Source: an uncultured Parabacteroides sp.
GTDB lineage: Bacteria; Bacteroidota; Bacteroidia; Bacteroidales; Tannerellaceae
Assembly (NCBI GenBank): GCA_944325345.1
Contig: CALUZV010000020.1
Location: forward strand, 1-64,000
Direction of reading: 5' to 3'
DNA length: 64,000 nucleotides
The notes beneath the pieces are model-generated. The model was not told the origin of the DNA and did not search any database. It saw only the letters and a list, made by a program, of their open reading frames with translations. Position numbers and translations under genes: made by a program. Every line of letters begins with the position of its first letter. Position 1 is the stretch's first letter. Below are positions 51,030-61,100 of the stretch, one piece after another.

Positions 51030-54000
51030 TTACATTTTGGAAGCAAATGTTCCCTTCAACTCAATCCGACTGCGCCCTTCCCCTTTTTTAATAACCCGAA
51101 TTTGCACGTTAATCCGTTCGTCCAATTCCTCGCGGTGCGATATGACGCCGACACGCCGCCCGCCCTGTCCGGCAATCTCTTGAAGGCGTTCGAGGGTGGA
51201 CATGACCGAGTCGAGACTCTTTTCATCGAGAGTGCCGAACCCCTCATCGATAAAAAGGATATCCACATTCATATCGGGACGGTTGAGCGAAGACAAAGCC
51301 AAGGATAAAGCCAGGGATATCATAAACCGTTCGCCCCCGGAAAGCACGGTAACACTACGCACTTGGTCTTTGTTGTATCGGTCGAACACCAAGATGGAAA
51401 GTTGTTCGTTTTCCTCACTACAAGTCAGTTTGTAACGGTCTGTGATGCGAGCCAAATAGATGTTGGCATTGTTGAGCAAAGGACGCAAGATATAAGATTG
51501 CACCAAGGTACGGAAACGAGTACCGCCGAAGCGAGCATTCAAGCGATCCCATTTGGCGAGATTCTTTTGAGCCATTTCCAGCTTTATGCTTATCCGATTA
51601 AAGTGCTCCTGGTTGCGTTTGTCCTCCTCCAGACGGTTATTGACCGACGTTATATCGCTCAATAACTGGTCGCGGGTTTGTGCCAAAGCCACTTTTTCGG
51701 CTTGCAAGTCCGAAAGGTTCGGGATAGCCGACTCCTCAGAGATTCCCAGTTTCGCCATCGCTTCCGCTTGTTGTTTTCGGGCAGAGGCAATGGCATCACG
51801 ACGCGAAGTCATGCTTGCTTGGATGGTATGAATGCGCTGGCGAGCCCCAGCCAATTCGCCTTCCCGTGTCATAAGGGCGACAAGAGAGGATTCCGTTTCC
51901 CCCGAAACTCGATAATATTCCGCCAAAGACATTTCGCAAGCGGCAAGGATGTCGGTACATTCCCGAATATCCTTCGCAACCGAATCCACATCCGCAAATA
52001 GTCGGGTCCATTCCCCATTGATATCCCGGCAAACATACGTCCCCGGAACAGCAGGCATATCCCAATCGGCATGAAGTCCAAGAATCCGATTCCGAATATT
52101 GCCAATAGCCGTAGTCGTCGCCTGTTTGGTCTGCAAGCTTTGCGTAGCCACGTCGAGTTCTTTCCGCTTATCCCTATATTCGTTGGACGCAAACATAATC
52201 TTTTCCTTCGCCAAAATGGTGTTTTGTTGCCAGTCGGGTATCAAGTTCATCAATAAGGAAGACAAATCCGAGGCAAGAGTGGCAGAGGTTTGTTTTGCCG
52301 CTACCTTTCGTTCTTGCAACTGATGTATGGTTTGCGTATTCGCATCCAGAGCTTTATCGGCTTGCACTTTAGACCGTTCGGCTACATTCCTGTCCCCATC
52401 CAGCGGTTTCTTCTCATCCAACAAGCGATTGATTTTATCCTGCAAGACCTCGGCGTCTTTCTGTTTTGCTTTAAGCAGAGTTATCTCTTTATCGGTAGAT
52501 TCGATAGCCTCAAAGAGTTGTTGCGCCATAGGCAAAGCCGTATCCAAGCCCAAGCGTTCCGCCATTTGCCAAGCATTCGCCTTGACGACCTTCGTTTTAT
52601 TCTCCCGTTCAGTCCACAACTTCTTTTGAGTTCGCAGGATACCCCATGCCGTATTGTAGCGTTTCTTGGCCTCATCATTCGCTTTACTTGCCAGATTCAA
52701 GGCTTCACCTGTGGCAGCTTTCTCTTTTTCCAGCGGAGTGAGAATGGTTTTGAAATCTTGCTCAAGATGGATATGCTCGATATGCTGGCCACATAAGGGA
52801 CAAATATCCGCCTGTTCCGCGACAAGCCGTTTGCGGAGCGTAACAAGATGTTCCTCCAGACTCGTCTGCATCGTATGGAGCAGGTTGTTAGCTTTCTCGT
52901 CTTTCGCCTTTGCCAACTGGTAAGCATCTTCAGTTTTTCGAGCCGCTTCGGACAAGAGCAACAACTCTTTTTCTTGCTCGTCCATGTCTTTACCCAGCTT
53001 CGCTATTTCCTTGGCCTCCGCTTCAAGGCTTTGTATGGTTTGATGGAGCTGCCTCAATTGGACATTCATCTTATTGGCTTTGTCCAACTGTAGATTAATT
53101 TGGGCAGGACTCATCGCCTCGCGTTGCTTGCTCAGGGCATCTATTTCTTGTTGCTTGGCGGCTACCCGATTCGCTGCTTTTTCGGCAATCTGCTTGGCTT
53201 CTTCAGCCCTATCTTTCAACATAGAAGTCTTTGCGGCTTCGGTTCGCGTCAAAGATTCGAGATGCTGAATTTCCTTTTTACAGTCCTCATATTGACGTAT
53301 TTTCTGCATAATCTCCCCGCATCGGTCGTACACATCAGCCCATGGTTTACGTTCAGCTATCCATTGTTGCAATTTTCCGATGCTATCGACGTGCAACCGT
53401 ATCTCCTGATTACGTTGGGCAAGGTCGGCAGAAAGCAGATTGAATGTCTCCCGGCATAGCGGTTCCTTCGCCAAAGCCTTTGCTTTCTTAGCCTTTGCGT
53501 CTTTCATTCGGATATATGTTTGACGCTGGTTGGTGGTGTTATCCCAACCCGTAACAAGGGCGACATCGGCTTTGTACGTGTCGCTATTTAGGGTCGCATT
53601 CAGTTGTTCCAAGGCTTGTTGGGCAACAACGCGATCATTGCGGCACTTCTCTATCGTAGCGGTTAAGGCAAGACGCTCTTCGTTCAAATGGATTTTCTTT
53701 TCCAGTTCCTTCTTCTCGGTATCCAATTGGATTTGCTTTGCCAAAAGACCTTCCCGTTCCTCTTTCTCCAAGATATGCGCTTTTTCTGCATCATATTCGG
53801 CTTGAATCTGCCCGCAAGTTGCCTTCGCCTTGTCAAAAAGGTTCTTGATTGCGATACCGTAATTGGAAAAACGCTCCGTGTTGGTCAGTTGTTCCAAGAT
53901 AGCCTCACGTTCCACCTTGTTCCCGGTAAGGAATGTTGCGAATTGCCCTTGCGCCAACATCGCCATACGTCCAAATTGTTCAAAGGTAAGACCGACGGCT

Positions 54001-54482
54001 TGCAAAATGGTGTTTGCCACATCTGTCGTTCCCGATATCCAGTCTGCATTCCCCTTTTTCACTTCCCATTGAGGTTTGCGGTGCTTCAATTTCTTGCGAC
54101 TACGTTGCATCCCGAGGAAAAGACGGGCACGATAATCGATGCCGTCATTGCCTTCGAATACCACTTCGCTATAACATTCGTCTCGCTCCGAAATACCTAA
54201 ACGGGTATATTGTTCCAAACTTGCCACCCGTAATGTTTCCCCTTCCGCATTGACATAGTCGTTCCTTGTCGAATTGGCCACGCCATCGATACGCGGAGTT
54301 TTCTTATATAAGGCCATCGCAATGCAGTCCAATATGACGGTCTTCCCGGCTCCGGTATCGCCGCTAATCAGGAAAAGAGGGGCAACCTCGCCACTTATGG
54401 CATCGCGCAATCCGCTTTCAAAGTCGATATCGCCTTTCTCGATGGATGCAATATTCCGGATATGTAGTTCTTTGATTTTCAT
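51030..54482 (-). CDS. sbcC: DNA repair exonuclease SbcC (Rad50-like SMC ATPase)
   Basis: 1,150 residues. N-terminal Walker A SGDTGAGKT (40-48), long coiled coils, zinc hook CPLCG (Cys561, Cys564) in the middle, coiled coil back, and C-terminal signature VLSGGERFMISLALSLALSS with Walker B DILFIDEGFGTLDEKSLD. With SbcD it cuts DNA hairpins, palindrome-derived cruciforms and blocked ends. It lies 14 nt downstream of sbcD. Of special interest here because the window is full of palindromic arrays, which are SbcCD substrates when extruded. Confidence 0.95.
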   Translation of the reverse strand: MKIKELHIRNIASIEKGDIDFESGLRDAISGEVAPLFLISGDTGAGKTVILDCIAMALYKKTPRIDGVANSTRNDYVNAEGETLRVASLEQYTRLGISERDECYSEVVFEGNDGIDYRARLFLGMQRSRKKLKHRKPQWEVKKGNADWISGTTDVANTILQAVGLTFEQFGRMAMLAQGQFATFLTGNKVEREAILEQLTNTERFSNYGIAIKNLFDKAKATCGQIQAEYDAEKAHILEKEEREGLLAKQIQLDTEKKELEKKIHLNEERLALTATIEKCRNDRVVAQQALEQLNATLNSDTYKADVALVTGWDNTTNQRQTYIRMKDAKAKKAKALAKEPLCRETFNLLSADLAQRNQEIRLHVDSIGKLQQWIAERKPWADVYDRCGEIMQKIRQYEDCKKEIQHLESLTRTEAAKTSMLKDRAEEAKQIAEKAANRVAAKQQEIDALSKQREAMSPAQINLQLDKANKMNVQLRQLHQTIQSLEAEAKEIAKLGKDMDEQEKELLLLSEAARKTEDAYQLAKAKDEKANNLLHTMQTSLEEHLVTLRKRLVAEQADICPLCGQHIEHIHLEQDFKTILTPLEKEKAATGEALNLASKANDEAKKRYNTAWGILRTQKKLWTERENKTKVVKANAWQMAERLGLDTALPMAQQLFEAIESTDKEITLLKAKQKDAEVLQDKINRLLDEKKPLDGDRNVAERSKVQADKALDANTQTIHQLQERKVAAKQTSATLASDLSSLLMNLIPDWQQNTILAKEKIMFASNEYRDKRKELDVATQSLQTKQATTTAIGNIRNRILGLHADWDMPAVPGTYVCRDINGEWTRLFADVDSVAKDIRECTDILAACEMSLAEYYRVSGETESSLVALMTREGELAGARQRIHTIQASMTSRRDAIASARKQQAEAMAKLGISEESAIPNLSDLQAEKVALAQTRDQLLSDITSVNNRLEEDKRNQEHFNRISIKLEMAQKNLAKWDRLNARFGGTRFRTLVQSYILRPLLNNANIYLARITDRYKLTCSEENEQLSILVFDRYNKDQVRSVTVLSGGERFMISLALSLALSSLNRPDMNVDILFIDEGFGTLDEKSLDSVMSTLERLQEIAGQGGRRVGVISHREELDERINVQIRVIKKGEGRSRIELKGTFASKM

Positions 54483-54496
54483 GATTCATCCTTTTG

Positions 54497-55759
54497 TTAA
54501 TTCTGCGTTGCTCTTTTTCGCGAGCTTTTATTCTCCTCGGCCATACGTTTTATCTCTGCTTCTATTTCGACAAAAGCCTCGCGCACTTCGTCCATGTCGA
54601 GTTCGGGATATTGGTGTTGGGTTTTCTCAATGAAAAGCAGAGGGTCTGTCATTTGCTGTATTTCTGCCACTTCAAACTTAGGCTTTACAATCTCAGCTGC
54701 CTCGTTTTCCTGAATGCCAGTCCATAAGATTTTCGGATTGTAACGCAACTCGCCATGATAAGGTTCTATAAGAGAATAAACCATTTGATTGAAATCAGAA
54801 GGCAATGAGGTCTTGCTTTCCACTTGCAGACGTATGTATCCCCTCCCCTTTCCTTCAGCGAATTGACGAATACCCTCCAAGGCATCTTCTGCCCGAGCAT
54901 ACGATGTTTGTTCTGAAGGTAAAATATAAAAATGCCGCAGCTCGTTGATACGAAGTTGGCGGATATGCACATTTCCCCGATGCCTATCCAACTCTACCAC
55001 ACTGACCGTATGCGGATAAGTTTCATCGCAACTTACATGCAAGGCACTTCCGGCATAGCGAATGACGGGAGCCAGATAAGTTACATCTGCTTCCATACAA
55101 TCTCCTTCGTGCCCTATTGTCTGCGGCTTATGGATATGCCCCAGCGCTAAATAATCGAAACCGATACCCAAACTTTTGATTTCTTGTGTACGGACATTGC
55201 CGATATCAAGGTCGTGCCCGGTCATATCGCTACCGGTTACGGCGAGATGTCCGGTCATAATCACAGGTTTCTCTTCGATATTATCTGCAGCTACATAATC
55301 TAGCAAGGTTTGTATCATGGAAGTTCGCTCGCCTGTCATATAGGGCAAGGCCACGATATATCCGCTTGGCAACTTTATCACAAAATGTTCCTCCCATCCT
55401 TCCAAGGTCGCGAAATCGGCCGGAGGTGGTGTACCAATCAGATGAACATTAGCTAATTCCCAAATGGCATTATGCGACTGGATGCGCGAAGCCGAATCAT
55501 GATTCCCCGCCACAATGACAATATGCATCTCCGGATAAGTTCGGTGCAAATGCACAAACTTATCCGTGAATGTTTTCCATGTAGCGGCCGACGGTTGCTG
55601 AATGTCGAACACATCTCCACTAACTATCAATGCATCGGGCTGCTCTTCACGACACCATTGCTCCAATTGCGAAAAATAATAGTCATGCTCATCGCTCCGT
55701 TCATAATTCTGATAGATGATTTGGCCTAGATGGATATCGGCGGTATGTAGTATCTTCAT
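54497..55759 (-). CDS. sbcD: DNA repair exonuclease SbcD (Mre11-like nuclease)
   Basis: 420 residues. Calcineurin-like phosphoesterase motifs: MKILHTADIHLGQ (Asp8, His10), LIVSGDVFDIQQPS, VIVAGNHDSASRI, MTGHLAV and LALGHIHKPQ. The C-terminal part (about 280-420) carries the capping and SbcC-binding region and ends RKRATQN. It provides the Mn-dependent nuclease of SbcCD. sbcC follows after 14 nt; 66 nt separate it from the OB-fold gene upstream. Confidence 0.95.
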   Translation of the reverse strand: MKILHTADIHLGQIIYQNYERSDEHDYYFSQLEQWCREEQPDALIVSGDVFDIQQPSAATWKTFTDKFVHLHRTYPEMHIVIVAGNHDSASRIQSHNAIWELANVHLIGTPPPADFATLEGWEEHFVIKLPSGYIVALPYMTGERTSMIQTLLDYVAADNIEEKPVIMTGHLAVTGSDMTGHDLDIGNVRTQEIKSLGIGFDYLALGHIHKPQTIGHEGDCMEADVTYLAPVIRYAGSALHVSCDETYPHTVSVVELDRHRGNVHIRQLRINELRHFYILPSEQTSYARAEDALEGIRQFAEGKGRGYIRLQVESKTSLPSDFNQMVYSLIEPYHGELRYNPKILWTGIQENEAAEIVKPKFEVAEIQQMTDPLLFIEKTQHQYPELDMDEVREAFVEIEAEIKRMAEENKSSRKRATQN

Positions 55760-55825
55760 GGGTGCTTATTCTTTTGTTTGGGCTGGCAAGTTATCAAAAA
55801 TATTTTGGACGTGCAAAAGAATATA

Positions 55826-56473
55826 TTATTCCCTTTTAGTCTTCTTGACATACCAATACCAGCCCGACAATTGTAAATAACATCGATCTTCTCCTTTACC
55901 ATCATTATCTCCACTCCACCAGGTAGCTAAAGATAAACGGATAATTGTCCCAGCCGGTATTCTTTCGACAAGAGATTGATAACCTACAAATTTTATACGA
56001 ATATTATTATAGTAATAATAGTGCTTTCCATACAGATTCCTGTGAATCAAATCTTTATCTGCGATCCAGAATTGTGTACTAAAAGAAGGTACTATGTCTC
56101 GATTCACAAAATTACGTGTACCCTGAAGGTGCAAGCAGCCTTCAAAGGCTTGTTCCAAATTTCCCTTAACAATTCTATTTCCTAAAGCTTGGGTATGTTC
56201 ATTAATGAAACGAGCGATTCCCTCTACTCCAACATTTTCAATACGACGGATTGCTCTTGTTCGTTTATCCTCCACATGAGGTTCCATGCGCATGTGTCGT
56301 ACATTTTCAACACACATTTCCCATCGATCGCCAATCTCATACGGTACGTTAGGGGACAAATTATACCCTTGTTCATCAAAAATACGTATTAATTCACAGT
56401 TATCTTCTCTTATTCCTCCTACGCAAACGGAATTACGCATTTGCGTCTTTGATACAATTAAAACTATTGACAT
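55826..56473 (-). CDS. Probable dual OB-fold protein linked to DUF488 genes
   Basis: 215 residues, cytoplasmic. Starts MSIVLIVSKTQMRNSVCVGG then IREDNCELIRIFDEQGYNL; the C-terminal half contains RIPAGTIIRLSLATWWSGDN and ends YLQLSGWYWYVKKTKRE. Pattern and company fit the dual OB-fold domain proteins that accompany DUF488 genes, which suggests nucleic-acid binding; the assignment is from memory of the pairing. 13 nt after the second DUF488 gene, so cotranscribed. Confidence 0.6.
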   Translation of the reverse strand: MSIVLIVSKTQMRNSVCVGGIREDNCELIRIFDEQGYNLSPNVPYEIGDRWEMCVENVRHMRMEPHVEDKRTRAIRRIENVGVEGIARFINEHTQALGNRIVKGNLEQAFEGCLHLQGTRNFVNRDIVPSFSTQFWIADKDLIHRNLYGKHYYYYNNIRIKFVGYQSLVERIPAGTIIRLSLATWWSGDNDGKGEDRCYLQLSGWYWYVKKTKRE

Positions 56474-56486
56474 AATATATAACTAG

Positions 56487-56969
56487 TTATAGGTTTGTAA
56501 TTTCACATCCGAGTTTCTCTGCCAGTCTTTTGGCTACTAACGAACGATGGCAGGCTTCAGCATATTCTTCGACACAAAAAAACAAGACATTTTTCACATC
56601 ACGTTCTTGCAACTCTTGCACAAACGCATCCATATTAAAGGCATCCAATATCTGTCTGCCATATTCGTTTGCGAATAACTCTCCTAACTCGGTCCGCTGT
56701 TTCTTTGTCTCGTTATTTTCTTTATCTGCCCTTTTCTGCTTCTGGCGGATTTCTTCTGTCGGAGCTAATTCCTTTATATATAAATAAGGTATTCCCAGTT
56801 CCGCCAATTTAGCCTGTAGATATTGACTGTTTACATATTTATACTGTTTACCCCGCACGCCTCTTCGCTGACGGATATCACAAAACAAATCAATATGATT
56901 CTGAACTAATTTATCGAAATAACTTTGTTCTGTCGTATTATAAACTCCGATTGTATATATTTTAATCAT
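56487..56969 (-). CDS. DUF488 family protein (second of pair)
   Basis: 160 residues from ATG 56969 (MIKIYTIGVYNTTEQSYFDK). The frame is open further upstream but that part lies inside the preceding gene. DUF488 landmarks: LFCDIRQRRG, LGIPYLYIKELAP and the C-terminal VLFFCVEEYAEACHRSLVAK with Cys and CHR. It differs from its neighbour by a Lys/Glu-rich middle (QKQKRADKENNETKKQ). It overlaps the first DUF488 gene by 8 bases. Confidence 0.8.
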   Translation of the reverse strand: MIKIYTIGVYNTTEQSYFDKLVQNHIDLFCDIRQRRGVRGKQYKYVNSQYLQAKLAELGIPYLYIKELAPTEEIRQKQKRADKENNETKKQRTELGELFANEYGRQILDAFNMDAFVQELQERDVKNVLFFCVEEYAEACHRSLVAKRLAEKLGCEITNL

Positions 56970-57561
56970 AGTAATCTTCTGCGTATTGGCTAATTTCTTT
57001 GTATGCTTTACAAGATTTGAAATAAGGCGGTTCATAACTACCAAACAGATTTCCATTGGGTTCCCATTCTCCAAGCGTCCGCATGATGGCTTCTTGGCTA
57101 ATGCTTTTCCCAATGCCAACGATATGCCGCATATTTATCTCATAGTTAAAATATAATTCACGGCCTATCAACTTACTCCGATGACATTGAGAAGGATCTG
57201 TCTCAGTACACATAACGGCCAACAACAATCCTTTATTATTAGCAACCACAAGACGATTCAAACCCTCTCGGAAACTCGGAACTTCCGCCATCTTCCGATA
57301 ATCGAAAAAACCTTCGGCATCATAGCAAGTATTATCCTGCGGTTTTCCTCCTATAGAATCACCCATATAAACATATCGCACACCTGCTGCTGCTAACCAT
57401 TTTTCAATACAGCCTCCGTTAAAATCAGAAGCCCACTTAGAATAAGGCATGGTTCGCACATCGACAAGATATTTTATCCCGAAAGATTTAAGTTCGGCCA
57501 AGAACTCTTCTTTCGACTTGTGCCCATGCCCTATGGAATATAATGTGGAGGTTTTAAACAT
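56962..57561 (-). CDS. DUF488 family protein (first of pair)
   Basis: 199 residues from ATG 57561 (MFKTSTLYSIGHGHKSKEEF); a TTG ten codons upstream is possible, but family members start near the YSIGH motif. Further landmarks: LVDVRTMPYSKWASDFNG, GVRYVYMGDSIGGKP and LLLAVMCTETDPSQCHRSKL with the conserved Cys and CHR. The biochemical role of DUF488 is not settled; the conserved Arg/His/Cys suggest an enzyme. First gene of a unit reading DUF488-DUF488-OB protein, then sbcD-sbcC. Promoter at 57589-57620. Confidence 0.85.
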   Translation of the reverse strand: MFKTSTLYSIGHGHKSKEEFLAELKSFGIKYLVDVRTMPYSKWASDFNGGCIEKWLAAAGVRYVYMGDSIGGKPQDNTCYDAEGFFDYRKMAEVPSFREGLNRLVVANNKGLLLAVMCTETDPSQCHRSKLIGRELYFNYEINMRHIVGIGKSISQEAIMRTLGEWEPNGNLFGSYEPPYFKSCKAYKEISQYAEDYYD

Positions 57562-57588
57562 CTGTTTTAACGCTATATTATTAGGCGG

Positions 57589-57620
57589 CAAATGTAAGAA
57601 GTTTTCAATTCGTTACCAAA
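57589..57620 (-). promoter_or_regulatory. Promoter of the DUF488 unit
   Basis: Minus strand TTTG (RC at 57617-57620), 20-nt spacer, TACATTTG (RC at 57589-57596); both perfect. Supports the start at 57561 over an upstream TTG at 57591, which lies inside the -7 box. Confidence 0.8.
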
Positions 57621-57649
57621 CATTTGCCTTCAAATATCTGAAATAACAC

Positions 57650-57682
57650 AAAAAGGCCGCCACCCCTCCGGGCAGCAGCCTC
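57650..57682 (-). terminator. Terminator of the surface-protein/regulator unit
   Basis: On the minus strand AGGCTGCTGCC pairs with GGTGGCGGCCT (interrupted stem) and is followed by TTTTTG. It lies behind the frameshifted regulator gene. Confidence 0.75.
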
Positions 57683-57760
57683 TCCTTTACAAAACTTAAA
57701 AAACAATTAGGGTTCTTTTGCGCGAAAAGAAACGGGTTGTTTCTCAACAACTGAATTTGT

Positions 57761-58196
57761 TTAATTTCCTTGATAACGTTCTACTAACCGGCATAGCTGC
57801 AGCCGCTTCACCGCACGGTAGAGCGTCGTGTTCAACCGCTTGTCTGCGAGGGTCATCACCAGCAACGTCAGCTCGCCGAGGATGCGGGGATGGACGTGCA
57901 TCAGCGTCAGTCCGTCGTCGGCCGTGGCAAATAGCGGCAGGTGGCTTTGCCGCAGGATGTCGAGCGATGAGCGGTCCAGCTGGCATCCTACCAAGCAGGC
58001 GCGGCTCAGGGCTTTGCCTTCCAACCGTTCGTTGGCCGGGAGGAGGAACATCCGTCCCGCCGGAACCGCGCGCCCTCCGCCGCTGCCCAAATCAATCGTG
58101 CCTTCGAGGGTGAAAAAAAAGAGCCGGGCAACGGAGGTTTCCCCGCAGCCCAAACTCTTTTCCTTTTAAAATATGTTTCACCGTGAAGATGGTCAT
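57761..58196 (-). pseudogene. AraC-type sensor-domain gene, out of frame at a T8 tract (possible phase switch)
   Basis: ATG at 58196 overlaps the stop of the giant surface gene (ATGA) and begins MTIFTVKHILKGKEFGLRGN, LRCPALFF. At a run of eight T (minus strand; 58113-58120) coding sense moves to a second frame: FTLEGTIDLGSGGG, FLLPANERLEGKALSRACLV, ..., ERYQGN to a stop at 57761. With seven Ts the product would be about 144 residues resembling the cupin-like N-terminal sensor of Bacteroidota AraC regulators, but with no HTH domain even when in frame. As written, translation from the ATG ends within about 35 codons; a TTG at 58153 could start the remaining 130 residues. Frameshift by slippage, by decay or by sequencing error are the alternatives. 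Confidence 0.65.
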
Positions 58197-61100
58197 CTTA
58201 CTTTCAGTTTCGCCTGTGCCTCGCCATGTTCGCTCTCGGCGCGGATGATATAGATGCCGCCCGGCACGCTTATCTGGCAGGTCGTCATGCCGATGTTCTG
58301 CCGGCTGTCCACTACGCGCCCGCTGAGGTCGTAAACCTGCACGTGCTTCAGCTTGTCGGATGGCGTAGAGGCGATAATCAGTTGTCCGTCGGCGGGCGAG
58401 TAGATGCGGATGTCGCTCTCTACCGTGATGCCTTCGTCGGTCGTCAGGAAGTAACGGCCGTGGCTGCTACCCTGGAGGTTGAGCGTGTAGCTGTCGCTCT
58501 CAATCGGTGTCGTACTGCGTGTTACGGCATCATAGAGGTAGAGCGGCTCAACTAACTGCGACGCACCTTCGATGGTCAGCTCGACTTCTTCGTCCGCATC
58601 GGCATAGACACCCAGCGGCACATTCTTGTAGTCGTGGATGGCGTTCACGGCTGCGGCGTAGTTCCCGGCAACGGTGTAAACGGTCGGTGCGTCAAGCTCG
58701 GAATCCAAGAGGGTTACGGCGTCCTTGTCGGATTCGTATTGGTTCGAGGCGTCGGACTTCTGGATGACGGCGGCGCGGCTCTTGCCGTTTGCGCTGGAGG
58801 CGGTCAGGGTGAGCTGCGGATTCGAAGCGGTGTAGGCGCGAGTTGTTGTACCACTTATTGCTGTAGCCTGAGCAACCATCATTTCCGGAGTAAATGTTAC
58901 AGTCAAATCAGCCAATCCTGTTTCATCAAAAGGAGATTCCGGATTATAACCTGCACGTTCTACGAAGAATGCTTGCATGGGTGCTATATTACCAGTCGTT
59001 TCTTCACTTACCCAATCCACATCCGGCGTACCAACAGAGGCTGTTCCTGACGGACTTATTGTCCAATATTTGTTTCCCAATACCGTATTATTTTCCGCCA
59101 AGAACTTCTCTATATCGATATAAGCCATATACGGATTACCAATCAAGAAATGATTACCATCCCCATCTACATCAGAAAGTTTTATCGTTACATTTCCTGA
59201 AGCATCCACATCTGACATATTTGGCTTTGAAGTCTTCTGTGCAACCGTATTAAGTGCACGTGTAGCAGGTTCATATTTATAATCCGTATCCGCTTTCGGC
59301 AAACGAACCATCACCTTTCCATCAGTAGGAGGAGTTTCAGTTTCTACCCGTGCATAGAATCCTTTACCAACGGAATAGGGTACTGTTACATCGTTATATT
59401 CGATGCTCCAATTTGAAGGAACGATATTGACTGATGCAATTTCACCGTCCGTTGGTACTCCATCACTGTTAGCATCCGAGGCTGCATACTGAATACCTGA
59501 ATCCCATGCTTTCTGATAGAACGCCGGATCCCAACGGTTGTTCGTTGTTTCATCACCGTAGGTTATATCGGTAAACGCCGGTGTCCTCTGCTGTCCTCCG
59601 CTTGTCGGTGCATACATATCGCCGGCATAGACATCTTTCAATGGAGAAGCCATCCAGTAAGCTGTATTAGGAGTCATCTCAAATTCTACTCTGGCCTTGT
59701 TGTATGTCAAATAATGCTGATTCAACAACGTAGCCTCCGGTCTGAAATAAATCTGATCTACCTTATTAATATAATAGGGGCGAATCGTCAGACGTTGAGT
59801 TGGCATATAACCATCAGTTTCATCTGCCGCAAGCGTATCTATCGCCATTTCATATTTAACATCATCAGTTATATTCAATGTCAAATCATCATCAGCTTTA
59901 TTATCGGAAGATTCCAACGACAACTCATCATTCCGCAGTAAAGTTACTTTCGTAAAGTAGAGCGGAGAGAAGGCACGTTCCAAATCCTCATCAGTACCGT
60001 TAGCATCATCTGTTGATGTTCCATTCGGGTCAATATAAATCTCGCCTTTTGAGGACTGATTCCAATTTGTATCTTCGTACCATTTATCGGCAGATTCGCC
60101 TTTCCACGTCAAGAACTCCGGAACTATACGTATCGGCAACCGTGCCAAGCCGTCGCAAGCCGTTCCTAAGACACTCGTTCCATTCGCACTTTCCGAGAAA
60201 GGTATCAACAAGGTATAGTTTTCGCCTTCCTTGAAATCGAAATCCTGATTGAATGTTATGGTTACAGAATTGTTCGAGCTTCCGTTTGTTACAGACAACT
60301 CGTCCACCCGACCTACCGGCGGCAAATCAACTCCATCATACGTTCCATTTAATATAACAGTATTGTTTGTAGAATTCACTATCAAATAATGGTCTGTCGT
60401 TCCATCTACCGCAAACTCGATTTCTGTTTGCAAAGGTATCGTCAGTGTTTTATTATCCTGAACATGACGTAATCCCAAACGCAACGGCACTTGTGTCAAT
60501 GATGGGCTATTATAGGCCACTCCCGGAAGTCCCGGATGAATCGCCGGAATATCGGTGCTTATTTGGTCGAAAGGAACTTCCTTCACTTCCATGCAATACA
60601 AAATATTATTTACATTTCCGCCTTGCTTTACGTATGGCATCGCGACAATGCTTTCGCTATCCATTATCAATGTAAACTCTCTCGTCCCTGTACGCAACAA
60701 GCTTCTTTTTTCGTCATCAAACACTGCCAATAATCCTGTTTTCAAATCCGTATCAGTAGGATTCCAATCAACCACGTCTGGCCGTTCAAACTCACCATCA
60801 TCGTTCCTATCTTCACGATATTGCTTAATCGCAGTCGCCAAATCTGCGCCTCCGAAAGTTCCGTCTTCAGTCAGTTGGTTATATTCAGCCAATGTACCTA
60901 AGAACCAGTCGAAACCAAACAAATCCTCACTAAGGACTTCGTCCGGATTATCTCTATTCAACAGATCGGCTTCTACGTGGCGTTGTGCGCCTTCGCAAAT
61001 CAGACCTTCTCCTCCTGCTTCCGTATAGACACGGATACGGATCAAGCCTCCGACCGTGAAATCAGAAATCAAATTACAACCTTGGGCCAAGAATGTATCA

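Noticed and set aside
57718..58113. Plus-strand frame of 131 codons opposite the AraC-like gene
   Set aside because: Shadow; the minus frames carry the sensor-domain-like sequence and connect to the surface-protein stop.
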